DNA of 64,000 nucleotides from Methanobrevibacter millerae. Its GTDB lineage: Archaea; Methanobacteriota; Methanobacteria; Methanobacteriales; Methanobacteriaceae. Made by a program: the position numbers and the translations under genes. Under the pieces are notes generated by a model, which worked only from the letters and a program-made list of their open reading frames with translations, did not search any database and was not told the DNA's origin. Positions 36,784 through 46,787 of this stretch are shown in pieces. The stretch is taken from assembly GCF_001477655.1 (NCBI RefSeq), contig NZ_CP011266.1:1348001-1412000 (forward strand), read 5' to 3'. Numbering within the stretch: the stretch's first letter is position 1; each line of letters opens with the position of its first letter.

Positions 36784-37146
36784 TTAGTTCTCAGATAATT
36801 GTTGTATGGCTGTTTTTGAGTAAAATCCTTGTGATATGATTAAGGCTCCTAAAAATACATTTAAATATACTGTTTTTGCCATTGATTTTGGTGTATATTT
36901 GTGTATTTCTTTCATGTTGAGTCCTTGTTTGAGTAATTTAAAAAAGTCTTCTATTTTTCCTCGAATTGGTTTGAATTTCTTCCAATCGTCTAATTTTTTG
37001 AATAATTCTATTTTTAGGTTGTTATAAAATTGTTTTTGTGCTAAAACTTTCTTTGTTTTTTTAAATACTTGTAATGGGTAGGATAATTGGTCGTTAAGCT
37101 TTGTTTTGTTGAAATTGTCTTTTGGAAATTTTTGAGGACATTGCAT
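36784..37146 (-). pseudogene. IS4/IS5-type transposase, C-terminal remnant
   Basis: 120 residues ending RGKIEDFFKLLKQG, TPKSMAKTVYLNVFLGALI: the C-terminal part of a DDE transposase. A stop codon directly precedes the ATG, and the N-terminal catalytic D residues are missing. No terminal repeats seen. Confidence 0.7.
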
Positions 37147-37426
37147 TCAATCTATCTTAATCATCAATTAATCCATGTTATTCTCAGCATAGTTCGATAA
37201 ATCCGTTTTATTACCAGAACATTACTTGAAAAGCAATTCAACCAAACTGTTCGTTTTTGGTATTTTTTTATAATCAGTTAAATTTTTTATCAAAAATATC
37301 TAAAAGATAATACGATGTTTAGCAAGTTAATACGTTTTTTATATGTTAAAAACATAAATAATAAATAATGATTCAAAAAACACACTGTTTTAAAGTTTGA
37401 ATCACCAATTGCTAAAGGATGAGTTT

Positions 37427-38842
37427 ATGATAGATTTACTTACAATACTAACACAAATCGACGATTTTATGTACTTTCCTGTTCTGATTATTGTAATGGC
37501 AGCGGCAGGATTGTATTTTACTTTCACTACAAAAGGAGTGCAAATCAGATTGGCAGTTGAGTCTGTAAGACTCATATTGGAACCGAAAGAAGATCAAAAT
37601 TCAGTATCCTCCCTGCAGGCAATGCTGGTGTCAACCGCATCAAGGGTGGGAACCGGAAACATCATCGGAGTATCGACTGCAATATGTCTGGGAGGGCCTG
37701 GGGCCTGTTTTTGGATGTGGATTATGTGTATTATCGGAGCGTCTTCAGCATTCATGGAAAGTACCCTGGCACAGATATATAAACGAAAAGACAATAACGG
37801 ACAGGCATACGGCGGTCCTGCATATTACATCGAAAAAGGACTGAAACAGCATAAGCTGGCGATACTCTTCTGCATATGCCTGATTGCAACATATGCACTG
37901 GGATTCAATCTGTTATGTTCATACAACCTCCAGTCCACATTCATGGATTACTCATTCTATAACCCTGCCGTTACTCCGCTCATTATAGGGGGCATTCTTG
38001 CAGTCATTACAGGATATTGCCTCATGGGTGGTGGAAAAAGAATCATTAAAGTTACTGGTACAGTTGTGCCTATCATGGGCGTGGCATATGTTGCAGTTGC
38101 CTTAATCGTGATTTTAATAAACTACCAAAACATTCCACCAATGTTTCTGCTTATTTTCCAGGATGCATTTGATTTCAAGTCAATTGCCGGAGGTATTGTA
38201 GGGTCATGTCTGGTTTACGGAATAAAAAGAGGACTCTTTTCAAACGAGGCGGGTGTAGGTTCAGCACCTAACGCATCAGCCTCCGCAAAAGTCTCACACC
38301 CTGCAAAACAGGGACTGGTGCAAACACTGTCAGTCTACATTGACACACTGATTTTATGTACAGCCACAGCACTCATGTGCCTGTCAACAGGAGTTGCAAG
38401 AGATGCTGCGGTTTCAGGTGCTCCATATGTGCAAAATGCAATATCAACCGTATTTGGAACTGCCGGGCCTGTATTCATCACAGTTGCAATGGTTCTTTTT
38501 GCTTTCACAACATTGCTTGGAAACATCTACTATGTCGACAATGCACTTACATTCATGAACAATAAGGTCAAGCCTTCAAAAAGATTCATGAACATATTTT
38601 ATATTGCATGTACAGTAGTCATTTTTGTCGGTGCAATAATTCCTATGGATGCCGCATGGGCGATGGCAGACATCACAATGGGAGCGATGACACTCATCAA
38701 CCTGCCGACATGTATGATTCTTGGAAAACATGCTATAGCATGTCTTAAAGATTATGAAATACAGAAAAAAGCCGGGAAAAATCCTATATTCAAGGCAAGT
38801 TCAATAGATATTAATGAAGAAGACTTGGATTTCTGGAAATGA
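37427..38842 (+). CDS. Alanine/glycine:cation symporter (AGCS family)
   Basis: A 471-residue transporter with ~11 membrane helices that imports alanine or glycine with Na+ (or H+). Seen: VSTASRVGTGNIIGVSTA and GGPGACFWMWI in the first helices, ESTLAQIYK, GGPAYYIEKG and GLFSNEAGVGSAPNASA, all AGCS hallmarks. ATG 37427 is chosen because GGATGAG precedes it; the frame is open 10 codons earlier. Monocistronic; the base composition is less AT-rich than the island upstream. Confidence 0.93.
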   Translation: MIDLLTILTQIDDFMYFPVLIIVMAAAGLYFTFTTKGVQIRLAVESVRLILEPKEDQNSVSSLQAMLVSTASRVGTGNIIGVSTAICLGGPGACFWMWIMCIIGASSAFMESTLAQIYKRKDNNGQAYGGPAYYIEKGLKQHKLAILFCICLIATYALGFNLLCSYNLQSTFMDYSFYNPAVTPLIIGGILAVITGYCLMGGGKRIIKVTGTVVPIMGVAYVAVALIVILINYQNIPPMFLLIFQDAFDFKSIAGGIVGSCLVYGIKRGLFSNEAGVGSAPNASASAKVSHPAKQGLVQTLSVYIDTLILCTATALMCLSTGVARDAAVSGAPYVQNAISTVFGTAGPVFITVAMVLFAFTTLLGNIYYVDNALTFMNNKVKPSKRFMNIFYIACTVVIFVGAIIPMDAAWAMADITMGAMTLINLPTCMILGKHAIACLKDYEIQKKAGKNPIFKASSIDINEEDLDFWK

Positions 38843-38959
38843 ACAATTCATTTCCCAACACAATTTTAACATCACCATCAAATGAATATTTTCCGCTTGA
38901 AACCTCTTTAAATGATAATCTGAAAGATATTTATAAATAAAGGATAAATATTTAATCAG

Positions 38960-39937
38960 GTGAAAAAAATTTTTACTACTGCATTTTTGTTATTTCTTCA
39001 GGGAATACGTGAATCAATAGGAGCACCCTTAAATACTTTCTTTATGAATTTTACGGACTTTGGAAACTTACCTATTATCCTGTTTTTTATTGCTGTAATC
39101 TACTGGAGTTACGATAAGAAATTAGGGGAATACCTGTTAGTGTCACTGTCATTTTCCCGTTTGGCCAACAGTTTTGCAAAACTTACGGCCTGTGTTTATC
39201 GTCCGTGGATGAGCGATCCCAATGTTCATCCTTATGAAAAGGCTTTGGAATCAGCTACAGGATATTCCTTTCCAAGCGGACACATTACATCCGCAACAAT
39301 ATTATTTATCGGATCCGTCATCAGAGGCAATATCACAAAAGGACTGCAGTTCCTTTTCATTTTCTGTCTTGTGCTGATGGCATTTACCCGATGTTATTTC
39401 GGTGTGCATTATTTATCCGATGTTATAGGCGCATTCATAATTTCCCTGATAATACTGTTTATTGTTGGAAAATTATTTGATAAGCTGGAGGACAATCCTA
39501 ATTTTGATTTGATTATAGTCGGTGCAGGTATCTTACTGTCAGTTCTGCTTTTGGTTTATGCAACATTCAAATCCTATCCAATGGATTATGACAGTGCAGG
39601 CAAATTAATAGTTGATCCTGCAAAAATGGCTATTGATGCATATAAGGATGTCGGATTTACCATTGGAATATTGGTTCCATGGATAATCGAGAGAAGATTC
39701 ATTAAATTTACAATCGACGGACCTTTTGACTGTAAATTTTTAAGAATTGCCGGCGCTTATATAGGTTACATGATTTTGATGTATGCTTTATATCCTTTGA
39801 TTAAAGCTTCACTTAACCCGTTAATGTCTAACTTCCTGAACTTTTTCATGTTCCCATGCTATGTGATACTGATTGTTCCTGCCGTTATAAAATTCTTCCA
39901 AAACCGTAAAAAGGATGTTTATGAAGACATTTCATAA
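38960..39937 (+). CDS. PAP2-family membrane phosphatase
   Basis: 325 residues with ~8 helices. The PAP2 triad motifs are present: KLTACVYRPW (KxxxxxxRP), YSFPSGHITSA (PSGH) and RCYFGVHYLSDV (SRxxxxxHxxxD type). These enzymes remove phosphate from lipid phosphates or polyprenyl pyrophosphate. Start GTG 38960 with only AAAGGATA upstream; it may be leaderless, since TATA-like ATTTATAAAT lies ~30 bases before. A T-rich run after the stop (39941 on) looks like its terminator. Confidence 0.88.
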   Translation: MKKIFTTAFLLFLQGIRESIGAPLNTFFMNFTDFGNLPIILFFIAVIYWSYDKKLGEYLLVSLSFSRLANSFAKLTACVYRPWMSDPNVHPYEKALESATGYSFPSGHITSATILFIGSVIRGNITKGLQFLFIFCLVLMAFTRCYFGVHYLSDVIGAFIISLIILFIVGKLFDKLEDNPNFDLIIVGAGILLSVLLLVYATFKSYPMDYDSAGKLIVDPAKMAIDAYKDVGFTIGILVPWIIERRFIKFTIDGPFDCKFLRIAGAYIGYMILMYALYPLIKASLNPLMSNFLNFFMFPCYVILIVPAVIKFFQNRKKDVYEDIS

Positions 39938-40112
39938 CATCTTTTCTTTTTTTTAGCATTGCAGAAATTAACTGAATTCTCAATTATTTTTCAAAGCAAT
40001 ATTTTTAAACTCAGTAATTGAAAGCGGTTAATGGTATTGAACCCAAGCAACGGATTAAAAAGATAAAAAAAGCAGGAGATAATCTGTAGCAATAATCAAT
40101 TTAAAGAAAATA

Positions 40113-40670
40113 TCAGGCCATTCCATGTTCTCTAACATAATTACTGGTTGCAATATCCATATGCTGCCCATCTCTTGAACCAACATATTCCTTTCCGTTT
40201 TCATAGAAATGAGGTACACCATTAGAATCAACCCAATCAGAAGGTTGGCTGGATGAAACTGCATTAGAGTTTGATGAAGTTACCGGTTTTTCAATAGTTA
40301 TCTTTTGAGTGAAATTGCAGTCAGTATAATTCTCATTACCACCATATGTAATATTAAAAGTATATTCTCCGGGAGTTAAACCGTTCAACTGCAGACTTCC
40401 ATAACCATTTGCATCAGTGTTTACCACCTGAGGATTTTTTCCACCATTGGCATCAATTATTGTAACATTAACTGCCTGATTGGCTATTGGAGTGTTATTC
40501 AAGTCTGTCAGTTTGACGGCAAAAGTATCCCCATCATGCAAAGTAGAATTGCTTGTTACAATCACTCTTGAATCGACCTTGGCATGGCTTGGGTTTAAAA
40601 ACAGAAATCCTGCCGCAAGCATGACGACAATCACGACAACCAATGCTATTATTATCTTATTGTAATCCAT
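40113..40670 (-). CDS. Membrane-anchored Ig-like domain protein
   Basis: 185 residues: helix MDYNKIIIALVVVIVVMLAA, Ig-like domain (LHDGDTFAVKLTDLNNTPIA, LNGLTPGEYTFNITYGG), then a private tail with DSNGVPHFYENGKEYVG and a Tyr/His-rich end. TTGGTGATAAG precedes the ATG. Paralog of 33359, 34115, 58213 and 59555. Probable surface protein. Confidence 0.78.
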   Translation of the reverse strand: MDYNKIIIALVVVIVVMLAAGFLFLNPSHAKVDSRVIVTSNSTLHDGDTFAVKLTDLNNTPIANQAVNVTIIDANGGKNPQVVNTDANGYGSLQLNGLTPGEYTFNITYGGNENYTDCNFTQKITIEKPVTSSNSNAVSSSQPSDWVDSNGVPHFYENGKEYVGSRDGQHMDIATSNYVREHGMA

Positions 40671-40807
40671 CTTATCACCAAATTTTTATTTCCTATCCAA
40701 TTTTTAAAGTTAAAATCATGAAGGAAACAATTCATATAATTAGTATATATGATGTTAGTAATATAAGTTTATTTTCAAATTCAATAAAAAGGATCCACTA
40801 TAATTGG

Positions 40808-42193
40808 CTAATCATAGCGGAATTTTGAGTAGAAAAGCAATATGGCTGCAGACAATGTCAAAACACTAGCTATTGCCATGATTAAATGTGAAGATGAAAT
40901 CAGCCCAGGTATTGTATCACTGCCTATTGCCTGATTTCCTATTATTACAAGACAGATTACATTATATGTGGATAGGCTGATTGTTTTACCTATCTCTTTG
41001 CTGGAGGTCAGCATTGATGATGCATCACCCAAATCATCATTGTCAACAAGCGTGAGAACATACTTGTTGTTTGGAGGTGAAAATAGACCGTGTCCGATAC
41101 CCTGAACAATCATGACCGCTACCAGCAGATACAACGGCAAGAGCTCTATGAAACATAGTGAAAACATTACAACGAGCAGTATTGACATTGCAATTCCGGC
41201 CAGAACCCTGTCATCATACTTATCGGAGAGCTTTCCGCTGTATGGGGAAACTAAAACCATAATCAAAGGAGTTGAAAGCAGTATTATACCTGCAATTCTT
41301 GAATCAAAGCCGAGAACGTACTGCAAATGAAAATTAAGAATATATGTTGAAATGAAAGTGATGAAATAGGCGATGAAAGCCGCATAATTGCCTACCACAT
41401 ACCTGAAGTCACGGAAAAGGTTCAAATCAAAAATCGTGTTTGAATTGTGAATTTCAACCTTGACAAATATGAAAAATGAAATGAAGCTTAAAATCAGAAG
41501 CGGCACGCCGAATGGCCTTGTAATATTGGTTAGGCCTAAAACAAACAAAATCATTATAAGAATATAGAAAAATGATCCCCTTACGTTAATCGGTTTTGAG
41601 TCATTTTTCCATTCACCGTCAATTTTAAAAAGCAATATCAGTTCAATTACAAGTGCTACGGCCATTACAACAAAAAGCGGCCTCCATGAGAGGTAATAAA
41701 CAACAAATCCTGAAATCGTCGGAGCGGAAGTCATTCCAATATATCCCATGGATCCGACAATGCCCAGTGCACTGCCGACATTATCCTCAGATATCTGATT
41801 GACAACGAACATGTAGATACTTATGAGAAGTACTGCAACGGAAATTCCCTGAATGACCCTTGAAAAAAGAAGGAAATAAACGTCAGAAGCAATTGCGGAC
41901 ATGATTAATCCAATGCTTAAGACAATTACGCCGATGATGGTAAATCTCTTGACGCCATACTTGGAAATGACTCTTGACAATGGAATTGAAACTGCAATCA
42001 ATGCAATCATATATGAAATTGAAATCCAGTTTGCAAGTTCAATAGTCAAATTCAGGTCACTGGACATTAAAGGTATTGCAACCTGAATCATGCTTCCGAT
42101 AAATGATGTTATAAACTGAATCAATGCTGCAATAACTAAAACCAACATATCTTTTGAACTGAATTTTGAATTATGACCTGAAAGAAAACTCAT
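40808..42193 (-). CDS. MFS multidrug-type exporter
   Basis: 461 residues with 12-14 membrane helices. The MFS signature loop between helices 2 and 3 is SRVISKYGVKRF, and RVIQGISVAVLL follows in helix 4. The pattern fits the DHA (drug:H+ antiport) group near EmrB/QacA. The ATG has no ribosome site; a TATA string ATTAAATATAATC (minus strand) lies ~25-35 bases before it, so translation is probably leaderless. A two-copy 15-bp element at 42281-42318, shared with pyruvate kinase, lies further upstream. Confidence 0.88.
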   Translation of the reverse strand: MSFLSGHNSKFSSKDMLVLVIAALIQFITSFIGSMIQVAIPLMSSDLNLTIELANWISISYMIALIAVSIPLSRVISKYGVKRFTIIGVIVLSIGLIMSAIASDVYFLLFSRVIQGISVAVLLISIYMFVVNQISEDNVGSALGIVGSMGYIGMTSAPTISGFVVYYLSWRPLFVVMAVALVIELILLFKIDGEWKNDSKPINVRGSFFYILIMILFVLGLTNITRPFGVPLLILSFISFFIFVKVEIHNSNTIFDLNLFRDFRYVVGNYAAFIAYFITFISTYILNFHLQYVLGFDSRIAGIILLSTPLIMVLVSPYSGKLSDKYDDRVLAGIAMSILLVVMFSLCFIELLPLYLLVAVMIVQGIGHGLFSPPNNKYVLTLVDNDDLGDASSMLTSSKEIGKTISLSTYNVICLVIIGNQAIGSDTIPGLISSSHLIMAIASVLTLSAAILLFYSKFRYD

Positions 42194-42280
42194 AGTTTTA
42201 TTTTAATCGATGATTATATTTAATGTTTTTTAGAATCCCATTTTAAACATTCAAAAATTATCACAGCAAAACTTTAAATA

Positions 42281-42318
42281 ATTTTATGTTTTTCACCAAT
42301 TTCATTTTATGTTTTTCA
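42281..42318 (-). promoter_or_regulatory. Tandem 15-bp upstream element of the MFS gene
   Basis: ATTTTATGTTTTTCA occurs twice (42281-42295, 42304-42318), exactly repeated, separated by CCAATTTC (period 23). The same architecture is found upstream of pyruvate kinase at 56208-56245. Likely two sites for one DNA-binding protein on the same face of the helix. Confidence 0.6.
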
Positions 42319-42403
42319 TATAATTGCATTACGAAAAACCCAAAAGATATAAATTAGGATTTACCTAATCCCCCATTAAGCATATCCATTTCGATACTCA
42401 AAT

Positions 42404-43045
42404 TCATTCAACATCAAAGCCCTTTTCAATCATGCTCTTTTTAAGAATCTCCATAGCTTCAATCGTATCCTCATCGGAAACCCTTTTTATCATACGATTG
42501 TTTTCATTGAATCTTCCGATGAAATAATCCTGCTGGTCCTTTCCTACAAGGTCAAGTCGGGTATAGTTTGTAAGGAATTCGAGAAGCGCGAAAAGTCCTC
42601 TGTTTATAGCTTTTGCACAGGGATTGTTCTTGACGATTTTTAAAGCGTCACTTGATATGATATATGCTTCGCCGTTGGATGTGACATGGTCTTTAATCGG
42701 ATCCATTTTTCTGATGCTTGTAACCTCACAGATAATGTATGCTTCCGCATTTTTAAGTATTGCAATATCCTCATCATCACTGAACTCAGTAATATCAAGA
42801 TTGCCTATGGTTGATTTTGCAAAATAAAGGGGGTCGAAGGTTATGTTTATGACGTATTTTCCTGTGTCCATAATATTTTTCAATGTTTGAGTGCCTACAA
42901 AGAGCCTGCATTCAAGCTTATCCTTTCCTTTGCATGCAATTCCGATAGGAGCCGCATTTTTCACCCCGTCTTTGCTCATTGTGGTGTAAATTCCTTCATA
43001 TTTTTGCCCTTCTTCAATACCTATATCAGTTAAATCTATTGCCAT
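42404..43045 (-). CDS. DUF447 flavin-binding protein
   Basis: 213 residues with YEGIYTTMSKDGVKNAAPIG and MDTGKYVINITFDPLYFAKS near the N-terminus, the pattern of archaeal DUF447 (a flavoreductase-like split barrel). Then comes the domain ending IIKNN-type, AIEAMEIL-type helices (here DTIEAMEILKKSM). ATG 43045 follows AAGTGATAAA. Widespread in methanogens; role unknown, probably FMN-dependent. Confidence 0.8.
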   Translation of the reverse strand: MAIDLTDIGIEEGQKYEGIYTTMSKDGVKNAAPIGIACKGKDKLECRLFVGTQTLKNIMDTGKYVINITFDPLYFAKSTIGNLDITEFSDDEDIAILKNAEAYIICEVTSIRKMDPIKDHVTSNGEAYIISSDALKIVKNNPCAKAINRGLFALLEFLTNYTRLDLVGKDQQDYFIGRFNENNRMIKRVSDEDTIEAMEILKKSMIEKGFDVE

Positions 43046-43324
43046 TTTATCACTTAAATAATAATTGAAACGATTCACTATTATATATATTACTCAAGCT
43101 GTACAAACAACTGTTTAGATTCCATTATTTTAAAAAAACTATTTTTTAGATGTTTTCATGATAACCAATAATTATTGAACTGATTTAAACAATCAGCACT
43201 CAGTTGAAATCACACAAAGCCTAATCACAACATCTTGCCTGAAACTGGAGGAATTAATTTTTAATATTAAATATCATAAAAAACAAAACAATTATTGTAA
43301 AAAATTAAAAAAATGGTTGATATA

Positions 43325-46300
43325 ATGAATAAGTACATAATAGGACTAGTTTTAGTATTATTTATGTTTTCAATAGGTAGTGTTTGTGCAGGCGACATGG
43401 AAAACACATATGAACTGGCAGATGGTGGTTCAAATTCTCCAGCCACATTCACCGACCTGAAAAATAATATTACGGCTAGTGAAAATGAATTCAGCATGAG
43501 CTCAGACTATAAATTTAATAAAGAAGCGGATTCGGATTTTTTAAATCCAAAAAATAAGAATAACATAACTATAGACCAGAAGAATTTTGTAATTAATGGA
43601 AATAACCACACCATAGATGCCGACAGCACAGAGGGACTAAGTTTATTTAATTTGAAAGGATCCAATATAACGATTAATGATTTAACAATTAAAAATGTTT
43701 TAAATATGTCAATTAATTCAAAATCCAACCTAACTCTAAACAACGTCAAGTTTATCAATTCAGGCACAATAAATGACCCAGTTATTTATTCTGCATCCAA
43801 TTTAACACTCAATGAGTGTATTATGGAAAATATTTCAGGATATGGAATTCGCATACAATCAGCAAAATCACTGACTGTAAAAGACTCAGTATTTTCAAAT
43901 TCAAAAACAAAAATGGGATTCATAAATGCCAGAACAGAGACCGTGAGATTGGACAATTGCGTATTTGAAAATATTGAATCAGAATATGGTGCTGCATTAT
44001 ACTATAATGGAATAGAATTATTCGTTGAAAACTGTCGGTTCAATAATTTGCATTCAAGCTTGACTGGCGGCGCAATTGCAGTCAAAGGAATACCTCTTAA
44101 CAATATGACAAAAAAGTACCCTCATGAAACAAGAATAGTGATTGAAAAGTCTATTTTCAGCAATGTTTCAAGCGAAAAGAACGGAGGAGCAATATTTACA
44201 GATATGGGAGGAATGTATTTCGAAAATAACAGTACTGCAGGAGATATGCTTATTTCCGATTCCAATTTCATCAATTGCAAATCCGAATTTGGAGGTGCAA
44301 TCCTAAACCTCAACGGTGCCTTATACATACTGAACAGCAGCTTTACAAACAATGAAGCAAGCGTTAGCGGCGGAGCACTATACACATCATATTCAGACCT
44401 GATTATTGAAGATTCCCTATTCAAAGATAATAACGCATTAAAATATGGTGGAGCAATATATTCTGAATTGAACGCCACAATTATAGATAACTGCAGTTTT
44501 ATTTCAAACAAAGTTGATAATTCCAGTGAATTCAATCCAAACACCATCTATAATTATGATACCTCAACATATATCAGAAATTCATTTTTCAACAACTCAA
44601 AGCAAAGCATATCATCACTTTTTACAAAGGAATTCATTGAGGAGAACAATATATGGAACGATGACGAATTTTATACAAACTTAAGCATTTATCCGATTGC
44701 ATATACAGATGAAGGCCTTGAACTTACCCTAATCAACAACAGCATCAACGTCACAGACTTGCCATCCAAATTTGACCTTCGTGACTGGGGCTGGGTAACA
44801 CCAATTAAAGATCAGGGACGAATGGGTGCCTGCTGGGTATTCGGTACAATTGCAGCACTTGAATCAGCACTTCTAAAAGCAACAGGAACAGTATATGACT
44901 TATCTGAAAACAATGTTCAAAACAGCGAACTGATATACAGCAGATACGGATCTACATCTAACTTTGAAGGAGGATTTTCACTAGACGCATTAGGATATAT
45001 CTTAAGTTGGATGGGTGTTTTGCCTCAAGAAGATGACATATACGATCAGGCAGGAAAAATTTCAGACATACTCGACAGCATAAACAAAATTCACATCCAG
45101 GATGCATTATTAATTCCAATCAAGAGAGATGAAAACAAATTATGCTACAACCAAACAGGAGAATTAATCAAAAGAGCAATTATCGAATATGGAGCAGTTA
45201 CTTTTACATATGCAGGAGACGGTAAATATTACAATGAAAAAACAACTTCAATATACAACAACAACACATATGAACCAAATCATGAAGTAGCTGTAATAGG
45301 ATGGGATGACAATTACCCTAAAGAAAAATTTAATATAACCCCACCAGGCAACGGAGCATGGATAATAAAAAACAGCTGGGGTAAAGAATGGGGAGATGGC
45401 GGATATGCATACATATCCTATTATGATACATCAGTTTATGGTAAAGATAAAGACACTATTGATTATACTGTAGCTTTTATAATAGAAAACACTGAAAACT
45501 ACACATACAATTATCAGACAGATTTTTCAGGCCTTAAAAATTTCACAAGCAACTACACATTCTACAGCAATGAATTTGAAGCTGTTGAAAAGGCAGACCT
45601 GGCGGCAGTGGGAACCTACTTCAACGATACTGGGGTTTATTATGAGTTCAAGATATATGTAAATGGCGAGTTGAAACTTACGCAAAACGGAACAAGTCCA
45701 TTTGCAGGATTCAGAACAATCAAACTAAACAAAAACATTCCAGTAAAAGAGAATGACACATTCAAAGTCGTATTCAAAAGCAATAACGTTCCGTTCCAAG
45801 ATAAATCAAGACAACACTTATTGCCTGAAATGTCTTATGTAAGCAGTGATGCAAACACATGGATTGATTTTTCCAAAAAGAACATGACAGTTTGCCTTAA
45901 AGTATACACACTGGAGTCCAAAAATCAGATAATAACCGAAGATTTAGTTAAAATATATAAAAACGATTCCAGGTTTGAAGCTGAAATCGGTGCAGTAAAC
46001 GAAAGCGTTGCATTTGAAATCAACGGCATGAACTATACAAGAATCTCAGATGAAAACGGAACCGCAAAAATAGCCATTAACCTAAATCCTGGAAACTACA
46101 CAATAAAAACAACTTACAACGAAGCAACTGTTGAAAACACGATTACAGTATTGCCGACATTAATGGCTGAAAATCTCATTAAATACTATAAAAACGAATC
46201 ACAGTTCTATATTTCATTGATTGACGGTGCCGGCAAAGCTGTCCCTAATGCCAACATTACAATGAACATCAACGGAGTGTTCTACAACAGAACCACCAAT

Positions 46301-46666
46301 GCAAACGGAACCGCAAGACTAAACATCAACCTTAACCCTGGAGAATACATATTAACAGCAATAGACCCATTGATCGGCCTTCAAATGTCATACAGTATTA
46401 CAGTATTGCCTGTACTGAGCGCAGAAGACATTAACATGACATACATGGACGGAACACAGTTTGCGGCAACATTGCTTGACGAAACCGGAAAAGCACTGGC
46501 TGGCGTCAACATCACATTCAACATCAACGGAGTCTTTTATAACAGAACAACCGATGAGAATGGAACCGCAAGACTAAACATCAGACTGATGGCAGGCGAA
46601 TACATCATCACATCAATGTATGAAAACGGCGCTGCAACATCAAACAAAGTAACTATCAGAAGTTGA
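43325..46666 (+). CDS. Adhesin-like surface protein with papain-family (C1) protease domain
   Basis: 1113 residues. Signal peptide MNKYIIGLVLVLFMFSIGSV...CAGD. Residues ~60-470 are a right-handed beta-helix of N/T/S-rich repeats (GGAIYTD/GGALYTS type). ~475-720 is a C1 protease: PSKFDLRDWGWVTPIKDQGR, catalytic Cys in MGACWVFG, His in NHEVAVIGWDD, Asn in KNSWGKEWGDGGYAYISY, so the active site looks complete. The last ~370 residues are a beta domain plus Ig-like repeats with NINGVFYNRTT twice. ATG 43325 is chosen for the signal peptide. Probably acts on outside peptides or cell-surface partners, as in Methanobrevibacter adhesin-like proteins. A hairpin terminator follows. Confidence 0.9.
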   Translation: MNKYIIGLVLVLFMFSIGSVCAGDMENTYELADGGSNSPATFTDLKNNITASENEFSMSSDYKFNKEADSDFLNPKNKNNITIDQKNFVINGNNHTIDADSTEGLSLFNLKGSNITINDLTIKNVLNMSINSKSNLTLNNVKFINSGTINDPVIYSASNLTLNECIMENISGYGIRIQSAKSLTVKDSVFSNSKTKMGFINARTETVRLDNCVFENIESEYGAALYYNGIELFVENCRFNNLHSSLTGGAIAVKGIPLNNMTKKYPHETRIVIEKSIFSNVSSEKNGGAIFTDMGGMYFENNSTAGDMLISDSNFINCKSEFGGAILNLNGALYILNSSFTNNEASVSGGALYTSYSDLIIEDSLFKDNNALKYGGAIYSELNATIIDNCSFISNKVDNSSEFNPNTIYNYDTSTYIRNSFFNNSKQSISSLFTKEFIEENNIWNDDEFYTNLSIYPIAYTDEGLELTLINNSINVTDLPSKFDLRDWGWVTPIKDQGRMGACWVFGTIAALESALLKATGTVYDLSENNVQNSELIYSRYGSTSNFEGGFSLDALGYILSWMGVLPQEDDIYDQAGKISDILDSINKIHIQDALLIPIKRDENKLCYNQTGELIKRAIIEYGAVTFTYAGDGKYYNEKTTSIYNNNTYEPNHEVAVIGWDDNYPKEKFNITPPGNGAWIIKNSWGKEWGDGGYAYISYYDTSVYGKDKDTIDYTVAFIIENTENYTYNYQTDFSGLKNFTSNYTFYSNEFEAVEKADLAAVGTYFNDTGVYYEFKIYVNGELKLTQNGTSPFAGFRTIKLNKNIPVKENDTFKVVFKSNNVPFQDKSRQHLLPEMSYVSSDANTWIDFSKKNMTVCLKVYTLESKNQIITEDLVKIYKNDSRFEAEIGAVNESVAFEINGMNYTRISDENGTAKIAINLNPGNYTIKTTYNEATVENTITVLPTLMAENLIKYYKNESQFYISLIDGAGKAVPNANITMNINGVFYNRTTNANGTARLNINLNPGEYILTAIDPLIGLQMSYSITVLPVLSAEDINMTYMDGTQFAATLLDETGKALAGVNITFNINGVFYNRTTDENGTARLNIRLMAGEYIITSMYENGAATSNKVTIRS

Positions 46667-46694
46667 GGTAATTCTCAACCTTTTTTCTTTTTTT
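46662..46694 (+). terminator. Rho-independent-like terminator of the adhesin-protease gene
   Basis: Stem GTTGAG/CTCAAC with loop GTAATT overlaps the TGA stop and is followed by a long T run (TTTTTTCTTTTTTT). Confidence 0.8.
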
Positions 46695-46787
46695 AATTCA
46701 TGAAACGTTTTTTGATGTTTATAATTAAAAAATATTTAGACTTTGTAAAAAATTTTGTGGGTTATAATATAATTTTTACAAATTTTT

